Assembly (NCBI GenBank): GCA_016234705.1
Contig: JACRAS010000008.1
Span: 1 to 64,000 of the forward strand
DNA: 64,000 bases
Source: Betaproteobacteria bacterium
GTDB taxonomy: Bacteria; Pseudomonadota; Gammaproteobacteria; Burkholderiales; SG8-39
Reading direction: 5' to 3'
Part shown: one piece after another, positions 36,046-44,510 of the stretch
Position numbering within the stretch: the first letter of the stretch is position 1
How the letters are laid out: each line of letters starts with the position of its first letter
Made by a program: the position numbers and the translations under genes
Notes under the pieces: model-generated
Told to the model about the DNA's origin: nothing
The model's input: the letters and a program-made list of their open reading frames with translations, nothing else
Database searches by the model: none

Positions 36046-36234
36046 TTGTCGTTCTCGCTCTCGTTGATAGAGGATGCCGCAGTGATTCGCCGAATCATGG
36101 AACACCTGGGCCTTTGGGCGCCGCGGCAGATGGCCCAATTCGCACGCGCGCCGCCTGTGAGGCCGCCGGCCGCAGATCCGCCCACGCCGACGCCAAACAC
36201 GTGGACCTACCATCCGGTACCCGACATCGCCTGA
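36046..36234 (+). pseudogene. C-terminal remnant of an IS91-type (Y2) transposase
   Basis: The frame reads SLIEDAAVIRRIMEHLGLW, then a Pro-rich tail, then TWTYHPVPDIA and a stop. Both the LIED..VI.RI..HLGLW block and the YHPVPDIA end are typical of the extreme C-terminus of IS91-family rolling-circle transposases. The rest of the transposase, with zinc finger and paired catalytic Tyr, is absent. The sequence just upstream (35900-36040) is unrelated to it, so this is a truncated relic. Confidence 0.65.
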
Positions 36235-36467
36235 CCTGCGCTGCGAAACGCCCTGAGCTGCGGGGGCGAGGGAATAGCCGTTGCGACGCGCCTGAGACCG
36301 CTGTAGATTGCCCAGTAGTTAACCAATAATTCCGCAAGAAAATCCTGGCCATTTGCTGCAAAGGAGGAGTCTGGAGTGACATAATGCCCGTATGCACACT
36401 TTTGGAGTCAAAACAGGTTCATTGTGCATGCATCGGCCCGCGAACTTAGGGGTGCCCAGCGGATTGA

Positions 36468-36500
36468 TTCTCTTATCGCTCTTATCGCTTCTCTTATCGC
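36468..36500. repeat. Short tandem repeat CTCTTATCGC
   Basis: TTCTCTTATCGC, TCTTATCGC, TTCTCTTATCGC and then TATGATCG follow one another directly. The run ends at the probable start codon (36502) of the small protein below and is in frame with it if an upstream start is used. Confidence 0.65.
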
Positions 36501-36501
36501 T

Positions 36502-36699
36502 ATGATCGAGACCATCCACCCCAGGCAACTGGAAGGCTTTCGCCGCATGACCCCGGCGCAAAAACTGCGCATGGTGGCTGATCTCTATGAGGCGGGCATT
36601 CAGCTCAGGATGGCAGGGCTGCGACTCGCGCACCCGGATTGGCCGCCCGAACGCCTTGATCGTCACGCGCGCGAATCGTTGCGGCATGCCGGCACCTAG
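36502..36699 (+). CDS. Small helical protein paired with a nucleotidyltransferase
   Basis: The 65-residue product from the ATG at 36502 reads MIETIHPRQLEGFRRMTP and AQKLRMVADLYEAGIQLRMAG, then LAHPDWPPERLDRHARESL. I recognise the pattern as a small protein commonly found directly before DUF6036/AbiEii-like nucleotidyltransferases, but it has no assigned function. An in-frame ATG at 36424 would add 26 residues encoded partly by the short tandem repeat. No good Shine-Dalgarno is visible for either. Its stop overlaps the next gene by 14 nt, so the two are translationally linked. Confidence 0.6.
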   Translation: MIETIHPRQLEGFRRMTPAQKLRMVADLYEAGIQLRMAGLRLAHPDWPPERLDRHARESLRHAGT

Positions 36700-37243
36700 T
36701 CTGCTCGCCCCTTTCATCGGCCCGCTCGAACAACTCGGACTGCCCTACTGCATTACCGGATCTGTTGCCGCCAGCGTCTACGGGGAACCGCGCTTGACCG
36801 CCGACATCGACGTGGTGCTGCTCCTCTGCCGCGCGGACGTTGAAGCAGTGATTTCGGCGTTTCCGGAAGACGAATACTACGTGCCGCCGCTGGATACCCT
36901 GATGCAAGAACTTGGACGGAAAGCGCACGGCATGTTCAACTTGATCCATCATCGCACCCAGTTCAAGGCGGACATTTTCCTGGCGTCCGTCGATCCGCTG
37001 CATACCTGGGCGATCGAGAATCGTCGGCGCATCGATCTTGGCGGCGATGGAGCCTGGATAGCACCGCCCGAGTACGTGATCGTGCGCAAGTTGGAATATC
37101 TGCGCGAAGCCGGTCAAGACAAGCATATTCGCGACGTGCGCTTCATGCTCGCGGCAACGAGTGTCGATCTGCCCTTTATCGAGAACCAGGTTTCGCGATT
37201 GCAATTGCAGGCCCAGTGGTTGCAATGCCAGCCACGCCTGTAG
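36686..37243 (+). CDS. DUF6036/AbiEii-like nucleotidyltransferase
   Basis: The 185-aa protein has the Pol-beta-type core: GLPYCITGSVAASVYGEPRLTADIDVVLLL with GS and the DID pair, a third acidic residue in FKADIFL, and a C-terminal helical part with PPEYVIVRKLEYLREAGQDKHIRDV. Related enzymes include toxins of AbiEii type and tRNA- or protein-modifying NTases, so a toxin-like role with the small upstream protein as partner is possible but unproven. The true start is the ATG at 36686. Its 3' end abuts the truncated ParE gene from the opposite strand. Confidence 0.75.
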   Translation: MPAPSLLAPFIGPLEQLGLPYCITGSVAASVYGEPRLTADIDVVLLLCRADVEAVISAFPEDEYYVPPLDTLMQELGRKAHGMFNLIHHRTQFKADIFLASVDPLHTWAIENRRRIDLGGDGAWIAPPEYVIVRKLEYLREAGQDKHIRDVRFMLAATSVDLPFIENQVSRLQLQAQWLQCQPRL

Positions 37244-37249
37244 CGTGGC

Positions 37250-37397
37250 GCGCGCCTTGAAATGCTTGCTGCCAAGGAAGCGCGGCACCCGCGTCGGGGT
37301 GCAGGTGGCGTAGGCTGTCATAGTGATCCAGAATCGCCTCAAGCGCGCGCTCGAAGCGCCGCGTCACCACGACCGGCAACCGGCGTGGCGCGCTCAT
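37250..37397 (-). pseudogene. Truncated RelE/ParE-family toxin gene
   Basis: From the ATG at 37397 about 48 codons resemble a ParE/RelE toxin N-terminus (MSAPRRLPVVVTRRFERAL, then helical EAILDHYDSLRHLHPDAG). After about position 37255 the frame runs into sequence antisense to the nucleotidyltransferase gene and stops at 37176. The catalytic C-terminal strands of the toxin are missing. The start overlaps the antitoxin stop as ATGA, the normal antitoxin-toxin layout, so this locus was once intact. Confidence 0.6.
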
Positions 37398-37708
37398 GCG
37401 CCGGCAATGCGTTTCGCCTTCGCGCGCAATCTGGCAAGCCGGGGTTTGAATTCGTCCCAGGTGTAGACGCGCCCGGCTTCGATGTCTTCGGCTGCCTCGA
37501 CCAGCGCCTTGAGCATGGACAAGTGCTCGGCCTCCTTGAAGCGACGGTAGTCGTCGAGTTGGCCGGCGGTGATCAGGGCCACATAGCTTTCACCGTTCCT
37601 GGTGAACACCTTTTCCTGCCCCGACTTCGAGACGTCATCGGCGAGCTCGGTCAGGCGCGCGCGCGCCCGAGAGATGGGAATGATGTCTTTCGTCGCGATC
37701 CTTGCCAT
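37394..37708 (-). CDS. Phd/YefM-type antitoxin
   Basis: The 104-aa protein begins MARIATKDIIPISRARARLTE, then LADDVSKSGQEKVFTRNGES and YVALITAGQLDDY, the Phd/YefM DNA-binding fold with an Arg/Thr-rich N-terminus. A longer helical C-terminus (HLSMLKALVEAAEDIEAGRVYTWDEF) would bind the toxin. Its toxin partner just downstream is truncated, so it is now an orphan antitoxin that may still repress its own promoter or neutralise homologous toxins. Confidence 0.82.
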   Translation of the reverse strand: MARIATKDIIPISRARARLTELADDVSKSGQEKVFTRNGESYVALITAGQLDDYRRFKEAEHLSMLKALVEAAEDIEAGRVYTWDEFKPRLARLRAKAKRIAGA

Positions 37709-37835
37709 GACGGCTCCCTAACACCCTAACAGAATGATGGTGCAAGATTCTGTACGCCCTTGGGCCGAAAGACAAGCGGCCCAGGATCAGGCCCCTGGGT
37801 GAGCTCGCACCCGGGCAGCGCGCAGATCAAATGAT

Positions 37836-38723
37836 TTAAACGTAATGGTCCCATAGCAGCGCCGTGAACAAGCCGGCCAGGTAGACGACAGAGAAGCGGA
37901 ACATCTGTTGCGCCAGACGGTCGCTGTAGGCGATATAAATCCTCACCGCGTAGTACAGGAACATGCTGTCAAGGACGAATGCGGTAGTCAGATAGATCCA
38001 CCCGCTCATGCCGTAGACAAAAGGCAGCAGGGTACTCGCGATCAGAATCAGGGTGTACAGCAACACCTGCAGCCGCGTGAATTCCTGCCCATGGGTGACT
38101 GGCAGCATGGGCAGACCGGCACGGGTGAAATCCTCGGTGCGGTACAGCGCCAGCGCCCAGAAATGCGGCGGCGTCCAGGCGTAAATGATCAGCACCAGGA
38201 GCAGCGCCTCGGGCGCCACATCCCCCGTCACCGCGGTCCACCCCAGCAGCGGCGGCATCGCTCCGGAAAGCCCGCCGATGACGATGTTCTGCGGCGTGGC
38301 AGGCTTCAACACGATGGTGTAGATGACGGCGTAGCCGACGAAGGTGCCGAAGGTGAGCCACATGGTAAGCGCATTGACGTAGCGGTAGAGCAGAAACATG
38401 CCGATGCCGCCGATCACGCCGGCGAAAACGACGGTCTGCAGGGATGTCAGCTCCCCGCGCGGCAACGGGCGCGCCCGGGTGCGGGCCATCTTGGCGTCGA
38501 TCTCTTGCTCAATCAGGCAGTTGATGGCGAAGGCCGCGCCCGCCAGCAGGGCGATCCCGGCCGTTCCGGCGAACAGCACGCGCCAGGGCACCATGCCCGG
38601 CGTGGCGAGGAACATGCCGATTACGGCACAGAATACCGCGAGTAAGGTCACGCGCGGCTTGGTCAGGGCGTAGAACCACCGCATGCGCTGCGCGGTGTCG
38701 TGCAAGGTGAGCTGCAATGCCAT
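37836..38723 (-). CDS. ctaB: Protoheme IX farnesyltransferase (heme O synthase)
   Basis: CtaB transfers farnesyl to heme B for aa3/bo3 oxidases. The 295-aa UbiA-family protein has about nine membrane helices and the two Asp motifs: [21 protein letters not shown] and, in the second half, the region around [19 protein letters not shown]. It lies immediately downstream of the CoxB chimera on the same strand. The ctaA gene normally found just before ctaB is absent. Confidence 0.94.
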   Translation of the reverse strand: MALQLTLHDTAQRMRWFYALTKPRVTLLAVFCAVIGMFLATPGMVPWRVLFAGTAGIALLAGAAFAINCLIEQEIDAKMARTRARPLPRGELTSLQTVVFAGVIGGIGMFLLYRYVNALTMWLTFGTFVGYAVIYTIVLKPATPQNIVIGGLSGAMPPLLGWTAVTGDVAPEALLLVLIIYAWTPPHFWALALYRTEDFTRAGLPMLPVTHGQEFTRLQVLLYTLILIASTLLPFVYGMSGWIYLTTAFVLDSMFLYYAVRIYIAYSDRLAQQMFRFSVVYLAGLFTALLWDHYV

Positions 38724-38793
38724 GAGGTTAGCGCAGAGGAAGAACGAACCAGTTTATCACGACGGGCACGAACGGCCGAACCTATCCGATGCC

Positions 38794-39609
38794 CTAGCCG
38801 ATTCTTGATATCTTTAGCAAACGAACCAGGTCTTTTTGCATTTCGCGCGGATCGGCATTCTTGGGAAATCGCAGCATCAGGTTTCCCAGCGGGTCGATTA
38901 GGTAGATATGGTCGCGCACGCCACCCGCCGGCGAAAACTCCGCGAGCAGCGGGCTGCCCGCCGCTCGCAGCATGCGCATGCCGTCGTATTCGCGCATCAG
39001 TCGCGTTTCCAGCGGCGCCTCGTCCAGAATCAGCCAGACACGCTCGACCCGTTCCATCTCACGGCCCTGGGCGAGACGCGCCTGCCGCATGTTGTACAAC
39101 TTGCCACTACAGGCTGCTGCGCAATCCGCCTCATCCAGCTGCAGCAGAATCCATTTTCCCTTCAACTCGGACAGTCTGAACGCGCGCTGATCCAGGTGGC
39201 GCAGCGGCGCATCGGTCAGCGGACGTGCCGGAATAAGTTCGCCATAGCTAATGTCGGGGCTGGACGCGTCCTTGAACGCGATCATGGTCTTGGTAGCGGG
39301 CCAGGCCATGCCGATGAGGATGACGAAAGGGATGACGGTCCAGATGATTTCCACGGTGGTGTTCTCGTGGAATTGCTCGACCTTATGGCCGGCGGATTTG
39401 CGATGGGCATAAATGGAGTAGAACATCACCGCGTACACGACGCAGAAAATCGCCAGAATGACGTACATCATCAGCATATGCAGGTCGTAGTTCTCGCCGG
39501 CGATACGAGTCACCGGCGGCTGAAAATTGGGTTGGTTGGCAGCGGATACGATCTCTGCGTAGAGCGCCAGCGGCAAACCGCCAACTAATCGTCCAAGCAC
39601 GCTATTCAT
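38794..39609 (-). CDS. Chimera: N-terminus of cytochrome c oxidase subunit II fused in frame to the C-terminus of an oxidase assembly protein
   Basis: From the ATG at 39609 (RBS GAGGGAAAG) the 271-aa product starts as CoxB: periplasmic QPPVTRIAGENYDLHMLMM, helix 1 (45-65), SAGHKVEQFHENTTVEIIWTV, helix 2 (90-105) and ATKTMIAFKDASSPD. At about residue 119, where CoxB should enter its CuA domain, the sequence changes to SYGELIPARPLTDAPL, then SELKGKWILLQLDEADC with CxxxC at 163-167, RQARLAQGREMERVERVWL and DHIYLIDPLGNLMLRFP. This is the usual end of the thioredoxin-like assembly protein encoded late in betaproteobacterial cox operons. CuA ligands are absent. Subunit I, CtaG, subunit III, SURF1 and CtaA are not found nearby. 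Confidence 0.85.
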   Translation of the reverse strand: MNSVLGRLVGGLPLALYAEIVSAANQPNFQPPVTRIAGENYDLHMLMMYVILAIFCVVYAVMFYSIYAHRKSAGHKVEQFHENTTVEIIWTVIPFVILIGMAWPATKTMIAFKDASSPDISYGELIPARPLTDAPLRHLDQRAFRLSELKGKWILLQLDEADCAAACSGKLYNMRQARLAQGREMERVERVWLILDEAPLETRLMREYDGMRMLRAAGSPLLAEFSPAGGVRDHIYLIDPLGNLMLRFPKNADPREMQKDLVRLLKISRIG

Positions 39610-39726
39610 CTTTCCCTCGTCACTGGCAGGCAGGCCAGGCAAAAAAAAGTCCGGTACGCTAGCATGAGCAACTGGCTTAATCAAGGTTTTCACGGATTGC
39701 TGCCAATGATCGAGGAATAGGAAAAA

Positions 39727-40578
39727 TCAAACCCCTTTCGCGCGCCGCGGTTGCATCGTGACGACGGCGCGGCCGTCTTCGCTCAGGCGCTGCGCCGGCT
39801 TCCAGGCGTGACCGTAGACGATCTCGAAGCTCGCCGGCAGCCTGCCGTCGCGGCGCAGATCCTCGTACGCCGCGCGCATGGCGACTAGCACTTCCTTGCC
39901 GGTAAGTCCGCGCCTGCGTTCGGCGAGCGCATTCTGCTGGCCCGTCGCGCGCAGGTCGGCGAGCAGCGCACCGACATCGGCATAGGTCAGGGTGATGACT
40001 TCCATATCCATCACCGGTGCGGAGTAGGCGCAGGCCGAGAGCATATCACCCAGATCGTGCATGTCGATAAAACCGTGCACGTGCGCTGCTCCATCGTGCG
40101 CGGCGAAAGCGCTTTTCAGCTCTTTCAAGGTGTCCGGCCCGTAGCAACTGAACATCAGGAGCCCTCCCACCTTCAGCACCCGGCGCAACTCTTTCAGCGC
40201 CGGCTGTGGATCGTCGGCGCAATGCAGGGCCAGGTTGGACCAGGCGAGATCCACGCTCGCCGCAGGCAGCGGCACCGAGGCAAAATCCGCGCACAGGTAA
40301 TCGACGCGCGCGCGCTCGAGGACTCGCCGCAGCCAGGGATCGTGGCTGCGCGCGGCCTGCAGCATCGGCAGCGCGAAATCCAGTCCCAGGACGCGCGCGC
40401 CCGGATAACGCTCGGCCAGGCGCTTGGCGCCATGGCCTGCGCCGCAGCCCGCGTCGAGAATGCGCCCAGGATCGAGCAAGATGTACTGCAGCCGCTCCAG
40501 CATGCGCGCCTCCACTTCGCGCGCGAGCACGGCAGCCCCGGCATAGGTAGCCGCCGCGCGGGAGCTGGCGCGACGCAC
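39727..40578 (-). CDS. bioC: Malonyl-ACP O-methyltransferase BioC
   Basis: BioC methylates malonyl-ACP to start biotin synthesis. The 283-residue frame has RRASSRAAATYAGAAVLARE, the SAM motif ILDAGCGAGHGAKRLAERYPGARVLGLDFA and SNLALHCADDPQPALKELRRVLKVGG. It begins at a GTG (40578); upstream in frame there is no ATG, GTG or TTG before a stop, although conserved sequence (APPIDRCAV) continues for about 10 codons, so translation may start at a non-standard codon. It is divergent from comF. Confidence 0.9.
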   Translation of the reverse strand: MRRASSRAAATYAGAAVLAREVEARMLERLQYILLDPGRILDAGCGAGHGAKRLAERYPGARVLGLDFALPMLQAARSHDPWLRRVLERARVDYLCADFASVPLPAASVDLAWSNLALHCADDPQPALKELRRVLKVGGLLMFSCYGPDTLKELKSAFAAHDGAAHVHGFIDMHDLGDMLSACAYSAPVMDMEVITLTYADVGALLADLRATGQQNALAERRRGLTGKEVLVAMRAAYEDLRRDGRLPASFEIVYGHAWKPAQRLSEDGRAVVTMQPRRAKGV

Positions 40579-40709
40579 GGCGCAGCGGTCGATCGGAGGC
40601 GCGCTCAGCGCAAGCCCCGGCGCTGCGGCGTGAATTTGACCACCATCGGATTCGTGGGTACTCTCTTCTGGCTAGGGCGACCAGCGCATCTTCAGGGAAG
40701 CATTTCCAC

Positions 40710-41423
40710 TTGTCAATTTTGTCGCGCCCGTTTTTGAAAATCGGCACCAGGATCAGGCAGACTCTGCTGGCGCAGGACTGCCTCCTGTGCCAGGCGGCGA
40801 GCGGCGAGCGGCTGTTATGCGAGGCGTGCGAGCACGAACTTCCGTCAACCGCGTCGGCCTGCCCCCGCTGCGCCCTGGCCGGCTCGAGCAATGCGGAGTG
40901 CGGCGCCTGTCTTGCCGATCCGCCGCATTACGACGCCAGTTGCGCTGCCTTCATCTACGCCTACCCGGTGGACGCTCTGATACAGGCGCTCAAGTACGGC
41001 GGCGAGCTGGCGCTGGCCGGGCTGTTCGCGCACAAGCTCTACCAGCGCCTCGGAACAGCCGCCGGCGTCGACCTGATCGTCCCCCTGCCGCTGCACCCGG
41101 CGCGCCTGGCCGAGCGCGGTTTCAATCAGGCGGCGGAGATCGCCAAAGTATTGTCGCGCTTCTCCGGCATCGCCATGGATGCACAACTCGCCCGGCGCGT
41201 GCGCAACACCGCGCCGCAGACCGCTCTACCGTGGCGGGAGCGCGCGGCGAACATGCGCCAGGCGTTCACCTGCGAGCGGGACCTGGCGGGCTTGCGCGTC
41301 GCCGTGGTGGACGACGTCATGACCACCGGCGCAACGCTGGCAGAGTTCGCCCGGACGCTCAAGCGCAGCGGCGCCGCACGGGTCGAGAACTGGGTCGTCG
41401 CACGGACACCGCGCGGTGTTTAA
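40710..41423 (+). CDS. ComF-family phosphoribosyltransferase-like protein
   Basis: The ~237-aa protein has an N-terminal zinc ribbon (CLLCQAASGERLLCEACEHEL, CPRCALAGSS, CGACLADPP) and a PRTase domain with VPLPLHPARLAERGFNQAAEIAK and the PRPP loop VAVVDDVMTTGATLAEF. ComF proteins support DNA uptake. The start is a TTG at 40710; a later TTG is possible. Its end overlaps trmL's GTG, so both are in one transcript, as in many betaproteobacteria. Confidence 0.9.
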   Translation: MSILSRPFLKIGTRIRQTLLAQDCLLCQAASGERLLCEACEHELPSTASACPRCALAGSSNAECGACLADPPHYDASCAAFIYAYPVDALIQALKYGGELALAGLFAHKLYQRLGTAAGVDLIVPLPLHPARLAERGFNQAAEIAKVLSRFSGIAMDAQLARRVRNTAPQTALPWRERAANMRQAFTCERDLAGLRVAVVDDVMTTGATLAEFARTLKRSGAARVENWVVARTPRGV

Positions 41424-41880
41424 TATCGTCCTCTACCAGCCGGAGATTCCACCCAATACCGGCAACATTATCCGCCTTGCCGCCAACACCGGTGCGACCT
41501 TGCACCTGGTCGAGCCCCTGGGCTATCGCCTTGAGGACCGCGAACTGAAGCGCGCCGGACTCGATTACCACGAATACGCGGGCCTGGTCGTGCACAAGGA
41601 CTGGCCTGCTTGCCGCGACTGTCTGCAAGGCAGACGCATGTTCGCCTTTTCCGCGCGCGCACGGCATCGGCATACCGAGCCCGAGTACCGTGAAGGTGAC
41701 GTGCTGGTATTCGGTCCGGAGACCCGTGGCCTGCCGCAGGAGATATTGGATGGCTTTCCGGCAGAACAGCGCCTGCGGCTGCCACTGCGGCCGGGCAACC
41801 GCAGCCTCAATCTTTCCAATGCGGTCGCGGTGGCCGTGTACGAAGCTTGGCGGCAGCGGGGTTTTGCCGGCTGCGCCTAG
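41416..41880 (+). CDS. trmL: tRNA (cytidine(34)-2'-O)-methyltransferase TrmL
   Basis: TrmL is a SPOUT methyltransferase acting on the wobble base of tRNA-Leu. The 154-aa protein has [41 protein letters not shown] and the trefoil-knot SAM loop [19 protein letters not shown]. It starts at GTG overlapping comF's last codons. Its stop overlaps gpsA's stop from the opposite strand. Confidence 0.95.
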   Translation: MFNIVLYQPEIPPNTGNIIRLAANTGATLHLVEPLGYRLEDRELKRAGLDYHEYAGLVVHKDWPACRDCLQGRRMFAFSARARHRHTEPEYREGDVLVFGPETRGLPQEILDGFPAEQRLRLPLRPGNRSLNLSNAVAVAVYEAWRQRGFAGCA

Positions 41881-42857
41881 ATTTCCCCCTTAGGGTCGCG
41901 AGCCAGCAACAGCTCCACCGCCTCGCGCGGTGAAATCCGGCCGAACAGAACTGCGCATACCGCGCTGGTGATCGGCATTTCGATACCTAGCTGCAGGGCA
42001 CGCTTCTCGACCGCGGCGGCGGTGTGGACTCCCTCGGCCACATGGCCCAGCTCGCGCAGGATGTCGTCCAGTTTCTTGCCTTGCGCCAGCGCCAGGCCCA
42101 CCTGGCGGTTGCGCGACAGCTCGCCGGTGCAGGTCAGGATCAGATCGCCCGCTCCGGTAAGTCCGGTGAAGGTCTCGGGGCGGCCTCCAAGCTTCACCCC
42201 CAGGCGGATGATTTCCGCCAGTCCGCGGGTAATCAGGGCCGCGCGGGCGTTGGCGCCCAAGCCCAGGCCGTCGGCGATCCCGGTGGCGATGGCCATGACG
42301 TTCTTTACCGCACCCCCGATCTCCACCCCGACGATATCGGTGCTGAAGTAGACGCGCAGTCGCGGGCCGTTCAGGGCGCGGGCGGTGGCTTCGCAGAATC
42401 CGGCGTCCGCGGAAGCGAGCGTGAGCGCGGCAGGCAGCCCGCGCGCGACCTCGAGCGCAAAACTGGGTCCGGACAGCACGCCACATTCGCTGCCAGCGGC
42501 CAGAACTTCGGCGGCGACTTGATGCGGCAGCATGGCGCGTTGCTGTTCGAAGCCTTTGCATAGCCACACCGCCGGCTTTCGCGTGGGCGCGAGCTTGACC
42601 AGCGTCTCGCGCAGCGCCGCAGTGGGGGTCGCCACCAGGACAAGTTCGGCGGCGGCAACTGCGACGGCAAAATCCGCTTCGATTGCGATCTGCGCGGGCA
42701 ACGCGATTTCCGGCAGGAAGCGCTGGTTGCGGCGTTCAGTTGCGATGGCGCGGCATTGTCCGGGCTCGTGATCCCAGAGCACGGTCTGATGCCTGGCGCT
42801 CAGGGTCACGGCTATCGCCGTGCCCCAGGCGCCGGCACCGAGTACGCTAATCTTCAT
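41877..42857 (-). CDS. gpsA: Glycerol-3-phosphate dehydrogenase [NAD(P)+]
   Basis: GpsA reduces DHAP to sn-glycerol 3-phosphate for phospholipids. The 326-aa protein has the dinucleotide loop [50 protein letters not shown] with the catalytic Lys, and [21 protein letters not shown]. It is the last gene of the run rhodanese-grxC-secB-SH3-gpsA. Confidence 0.96.
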   Translation of the reverse strand: MKISVLGAGAWGTAIAVTLSARHQTVLWDHEPGQCRAIATERRNQRFLPEIALPAQIAIEADFAVAVAAAELVLVATPTAALRETLVKLAPTRKPAVWLCKGFEQQRAMLPHQVAAEVLAAGSECGVLSGPSFALEVARGLPAALTLASADAGFCEATARALNGPRLRVYFSTDIVGVEIGGAVKNVMAIATGIADGLGLGANARAALITRGLAEIIRLGVKLGGRPETFTGLTGAGDLILTCTGELSRNRQVGLALAQGKKLDDILRELGHVAEGVHTAAAVEKRALQLGIEMPITSAVCAVLFGRISPREAVELLLARDPKGEI

Positions 42858-42889
42858 AAATTCTTACCCTGGACCGATGCGCTAAGCCG

Positions 42890-43330
42890 TCACAGCCCCC
42901 AGACCTGGTTCGCGCGCACAAACCCGGTCTGGCCGTCGCGGTGGCGCACCTTGATCCAGGGGCCCGCGCCGAGTTCGACGATTTCCAGCGCCACCCCCCG
43001 GCGCGCCTGAAAGACTAGCGGCGCGCCGTCTTCAGCCTTCTCGCGCACATCGGCCAGCGTCGTGGTGACCACCGCCGTGCGGATTTCAGATAGCGTCTTT
43101 TTCTCCACCCAGGCGAGGTCGCCGGCAAGGTCGCGCACCTTGGTCCAGTTGTCGACCTGAACAATGACCTCGACCGGGTAGAACCTGCTCGCGACGAACA
43201 GCTTGTTCGCCTTGACCGAGGGCGCGTCGTACATCGGCGTCGCATTTTCGGCGATGGAGCGGAACTCTCCCGCCGGCGCGGCGCTCGCCGCAGACAACAG
43301 CAGCGCGAACAGGAGGCGGCGCATCCTCAA
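42890..43330 (-). CDS. Periplasmic SH3-domain protein
   Basis: The 146-aa exported protein (signal RLLFALLLSAASAAPAG) carries two bacterial SH3-like repeats: ENATPMYDAPSVKANKLFVAS...WTKVRDLAGDLAWVEKKTL and VREKAEDGAPLVFQARRGV...WIKVRHRDGQTGFVRANQVWG. Such domains bind cell-wall peptides. It overlaps secB's stop, lies before gpsA, and is conserved at this place in betaproteobacteria. No enzymatic motif. Confidence 0.85.
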   Translation of the reverse strand: MRMRRLLFALLLSAASAAPAGEFRSIAENATPMYDAPSVKANKLFVASRFYPVEVIVQVDNWTKVRDLAGDLAWVEKKTLSEIRTAVVTTTLADVREKAEDGAPLVFQARRGVALEIVELGAGPWIKVRHRDGQTGFVRANQVWGL

Positions 43331-43794
43331 TGGGCGATCTCGATCTTGGGCGCAGCCTGTTCTTGGGCTTGCTGCAGGCGCTGCAGATAGATCGCCTCGA
43401 AATTCACCGGCGCCAGATACACCGGCGGAAACCCGGCGCGGTTGATGACGTCGGACACCGTCTCGCGCGCATAGGGGAAGAGTATGTTCGGGCAGGCAGT
43501 GGCAAGGAGGGGCTCGAGATCGTTCTCCGGCACGTTGCGGATCTGAAAAATGCCGGCTTGCGCCGCTTCCACCAGAAACATGGTCTTGTCTCCCGCCTTG
43601 GCCGTCACCGTGACCGTCAGCACTACCTGGTACAGGCCCTCGCCTATGATCGCGCCCTCGTTATGCAGTTGCACATCCACTTGCGGCTGTTCGCCGGCGA
43701 GGAATACGTCCGGCGCATGCGGAATCTCCAGCGACAGGTCTTTGACATAAATCTTCTCGATGCCGAATATCGGCTGCTGCTGCGGTTCGTTCAT
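43327..43794 (-). CDS. secB: Protein-export chaperone SecB
   Basis: SecB is a tetrameric chaperone that holds precursors for SecA. The 155-aa protein has FGIEKIYVKDLSLEIPHAP, TVTAKAGDKTMFLVEAAQAGIF and the C-terminal CPNILFPYARETVSDVINRAGFPPVYL. Length is normal. It follows grxC by about 36 nt. Confidence 0.96.
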   Translation of the reverse strand: MNEPQQQPIFGIEKIYVKDLSLEIPHAPDVFLAGEQPQVDVQLHNEGAIIGEGLYQVVLTVTVTAKAGDKTMFLVEAAQAGIFQIRNVPENDLEPLLATACPNILFPYARETVSDVINRAGFPPVYLAPVNFEAIYLQRLQQAQEQAAPKIEIAH

Positions 43795-43830
43795 TTGGGT
43801 TCCAGTGGTTGAAGGAAGGTACTGCCGTCG

Positions 43831-44094
43831 TCAGGTCTGGCCGCGCAGCAAGGGCTCGAGCTTGCCGGCGCGGTCGAGGGCTGCCAGCTCGTCGAAACCG
43901 CCGACATGAACTTCGCCGATGTAGATCTGCGGCACGCTGCGCCGGCCGGTCTTCTGCATCATCTCGTTGCGCCGCGCGGGTTCGAGGTCGATGCGGATTT
44001 TTTCGATCTCGGTGACGCCTCGGGACTTGAGCAGCACCTCGGCGCGCCGGCAGAACGGGCAGACGCCGGTGCTGTACATGCTGATCTTGGCCAT
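43831..44094 (-). CDS. grxC: Glutaredoxin 3
   Basis: This is an 87-aa glutaredoxin with the dithiol active site TGVCPFCRRA (CPFC), SVPQIYIGE with the cis-Pro and HVGGFDELAALDRAG for glutathione binding. The open frame extends to 44229 but the family start is the ATG at 44094. It lies 8 nt after the rhodanese gene, so the thiol genes are co-transcribed. Confidence 0.95.
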   Translation of the reverse strand: MAKISMYSTGVCPFCRRAEVLLKSRGVTEIEKIRIDLEPARRNEMMQKTGRRSVPQIYIGEVHVGGFDELAALDRAGKLEPLLRGQT

Positions 44095-44102
44095 CAGCGC
44101 GC

Positions 44103-44510
44103 CTATTTCTGCACCGGCAGGCCGGCCTGTTGCCAGGCCGCAAATCCGCCGCTGAGATTGAACACGTTGGAAAAGCCGCGCTTGCGCATCGCCGCCGCAG
44201 CCGCGCTGGAGCGATTGCCGGTGGCGCAATAGACGATCACCGGCTTGTCCTTGAATTTTTCGATATCGCCGATGCGCGCCTCGATTTGCGACAGGGGCAA
44301 GCCGCGCGAATTGAGGATATGCGACTGCGCGTATTCGGCCTGCTCACGCACGTCCAGCACCAAAGCGTCCTGCCGGTTGATCAACTGCGTCGCCTCCAGC
44401 GTATTGACCGAGGGACCGCCCGCGCCGCGCCTCAGCAGCGGCCAAACCAGCATCGCGCCGCTGACAAATGCGACCGCAATGAGAAAAATATTGTCGATTA
44501 CGAATTTCAC
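44103..44510 (-). CDS. Membrane-anchored rhodanese-like sulfurtransferase
   Basis: The 135-aa protein has an N-terminal membrane anchor (about residues 4-25) and one rhodanese domain with DVREQAEYAQSHI and the active-site loop YCATGNRSSAAA (catalytic Cys). This arrangement (rhodanese, grxC, secB, gpsA) is conserved in betaproteobacteria. The substrate is unknown; thiosulfate or persulfide transfer is plausible. Confidence 0.92.
   Translation of the reverse strand: MKFVIDNIFLIAVAFVSGAMLVWPLLRRGAGGPSVNTLEATQLINRQDALVLDVREQAEYAQSHILNSRGLPLSQIEARIGDIEKFKDKPVIVYCATGNRSSAAAAAMRKRGFSNVFNLSGGFAAWQQAGLPVQK

Noticed and set aside
35928-36200. A minus-strand ORF ending SVQGRRPGDFRSASQ beside the IS91 relic
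   Set aside because: Mostly antisense to the transposase remnant and not matched to any family I know; too weak to list as a gene.
36468-36500. CRISPR-like or satellite array
   Set aside because: Only three irregular 9-12 bp units with no spacers; too short for CRISPR.
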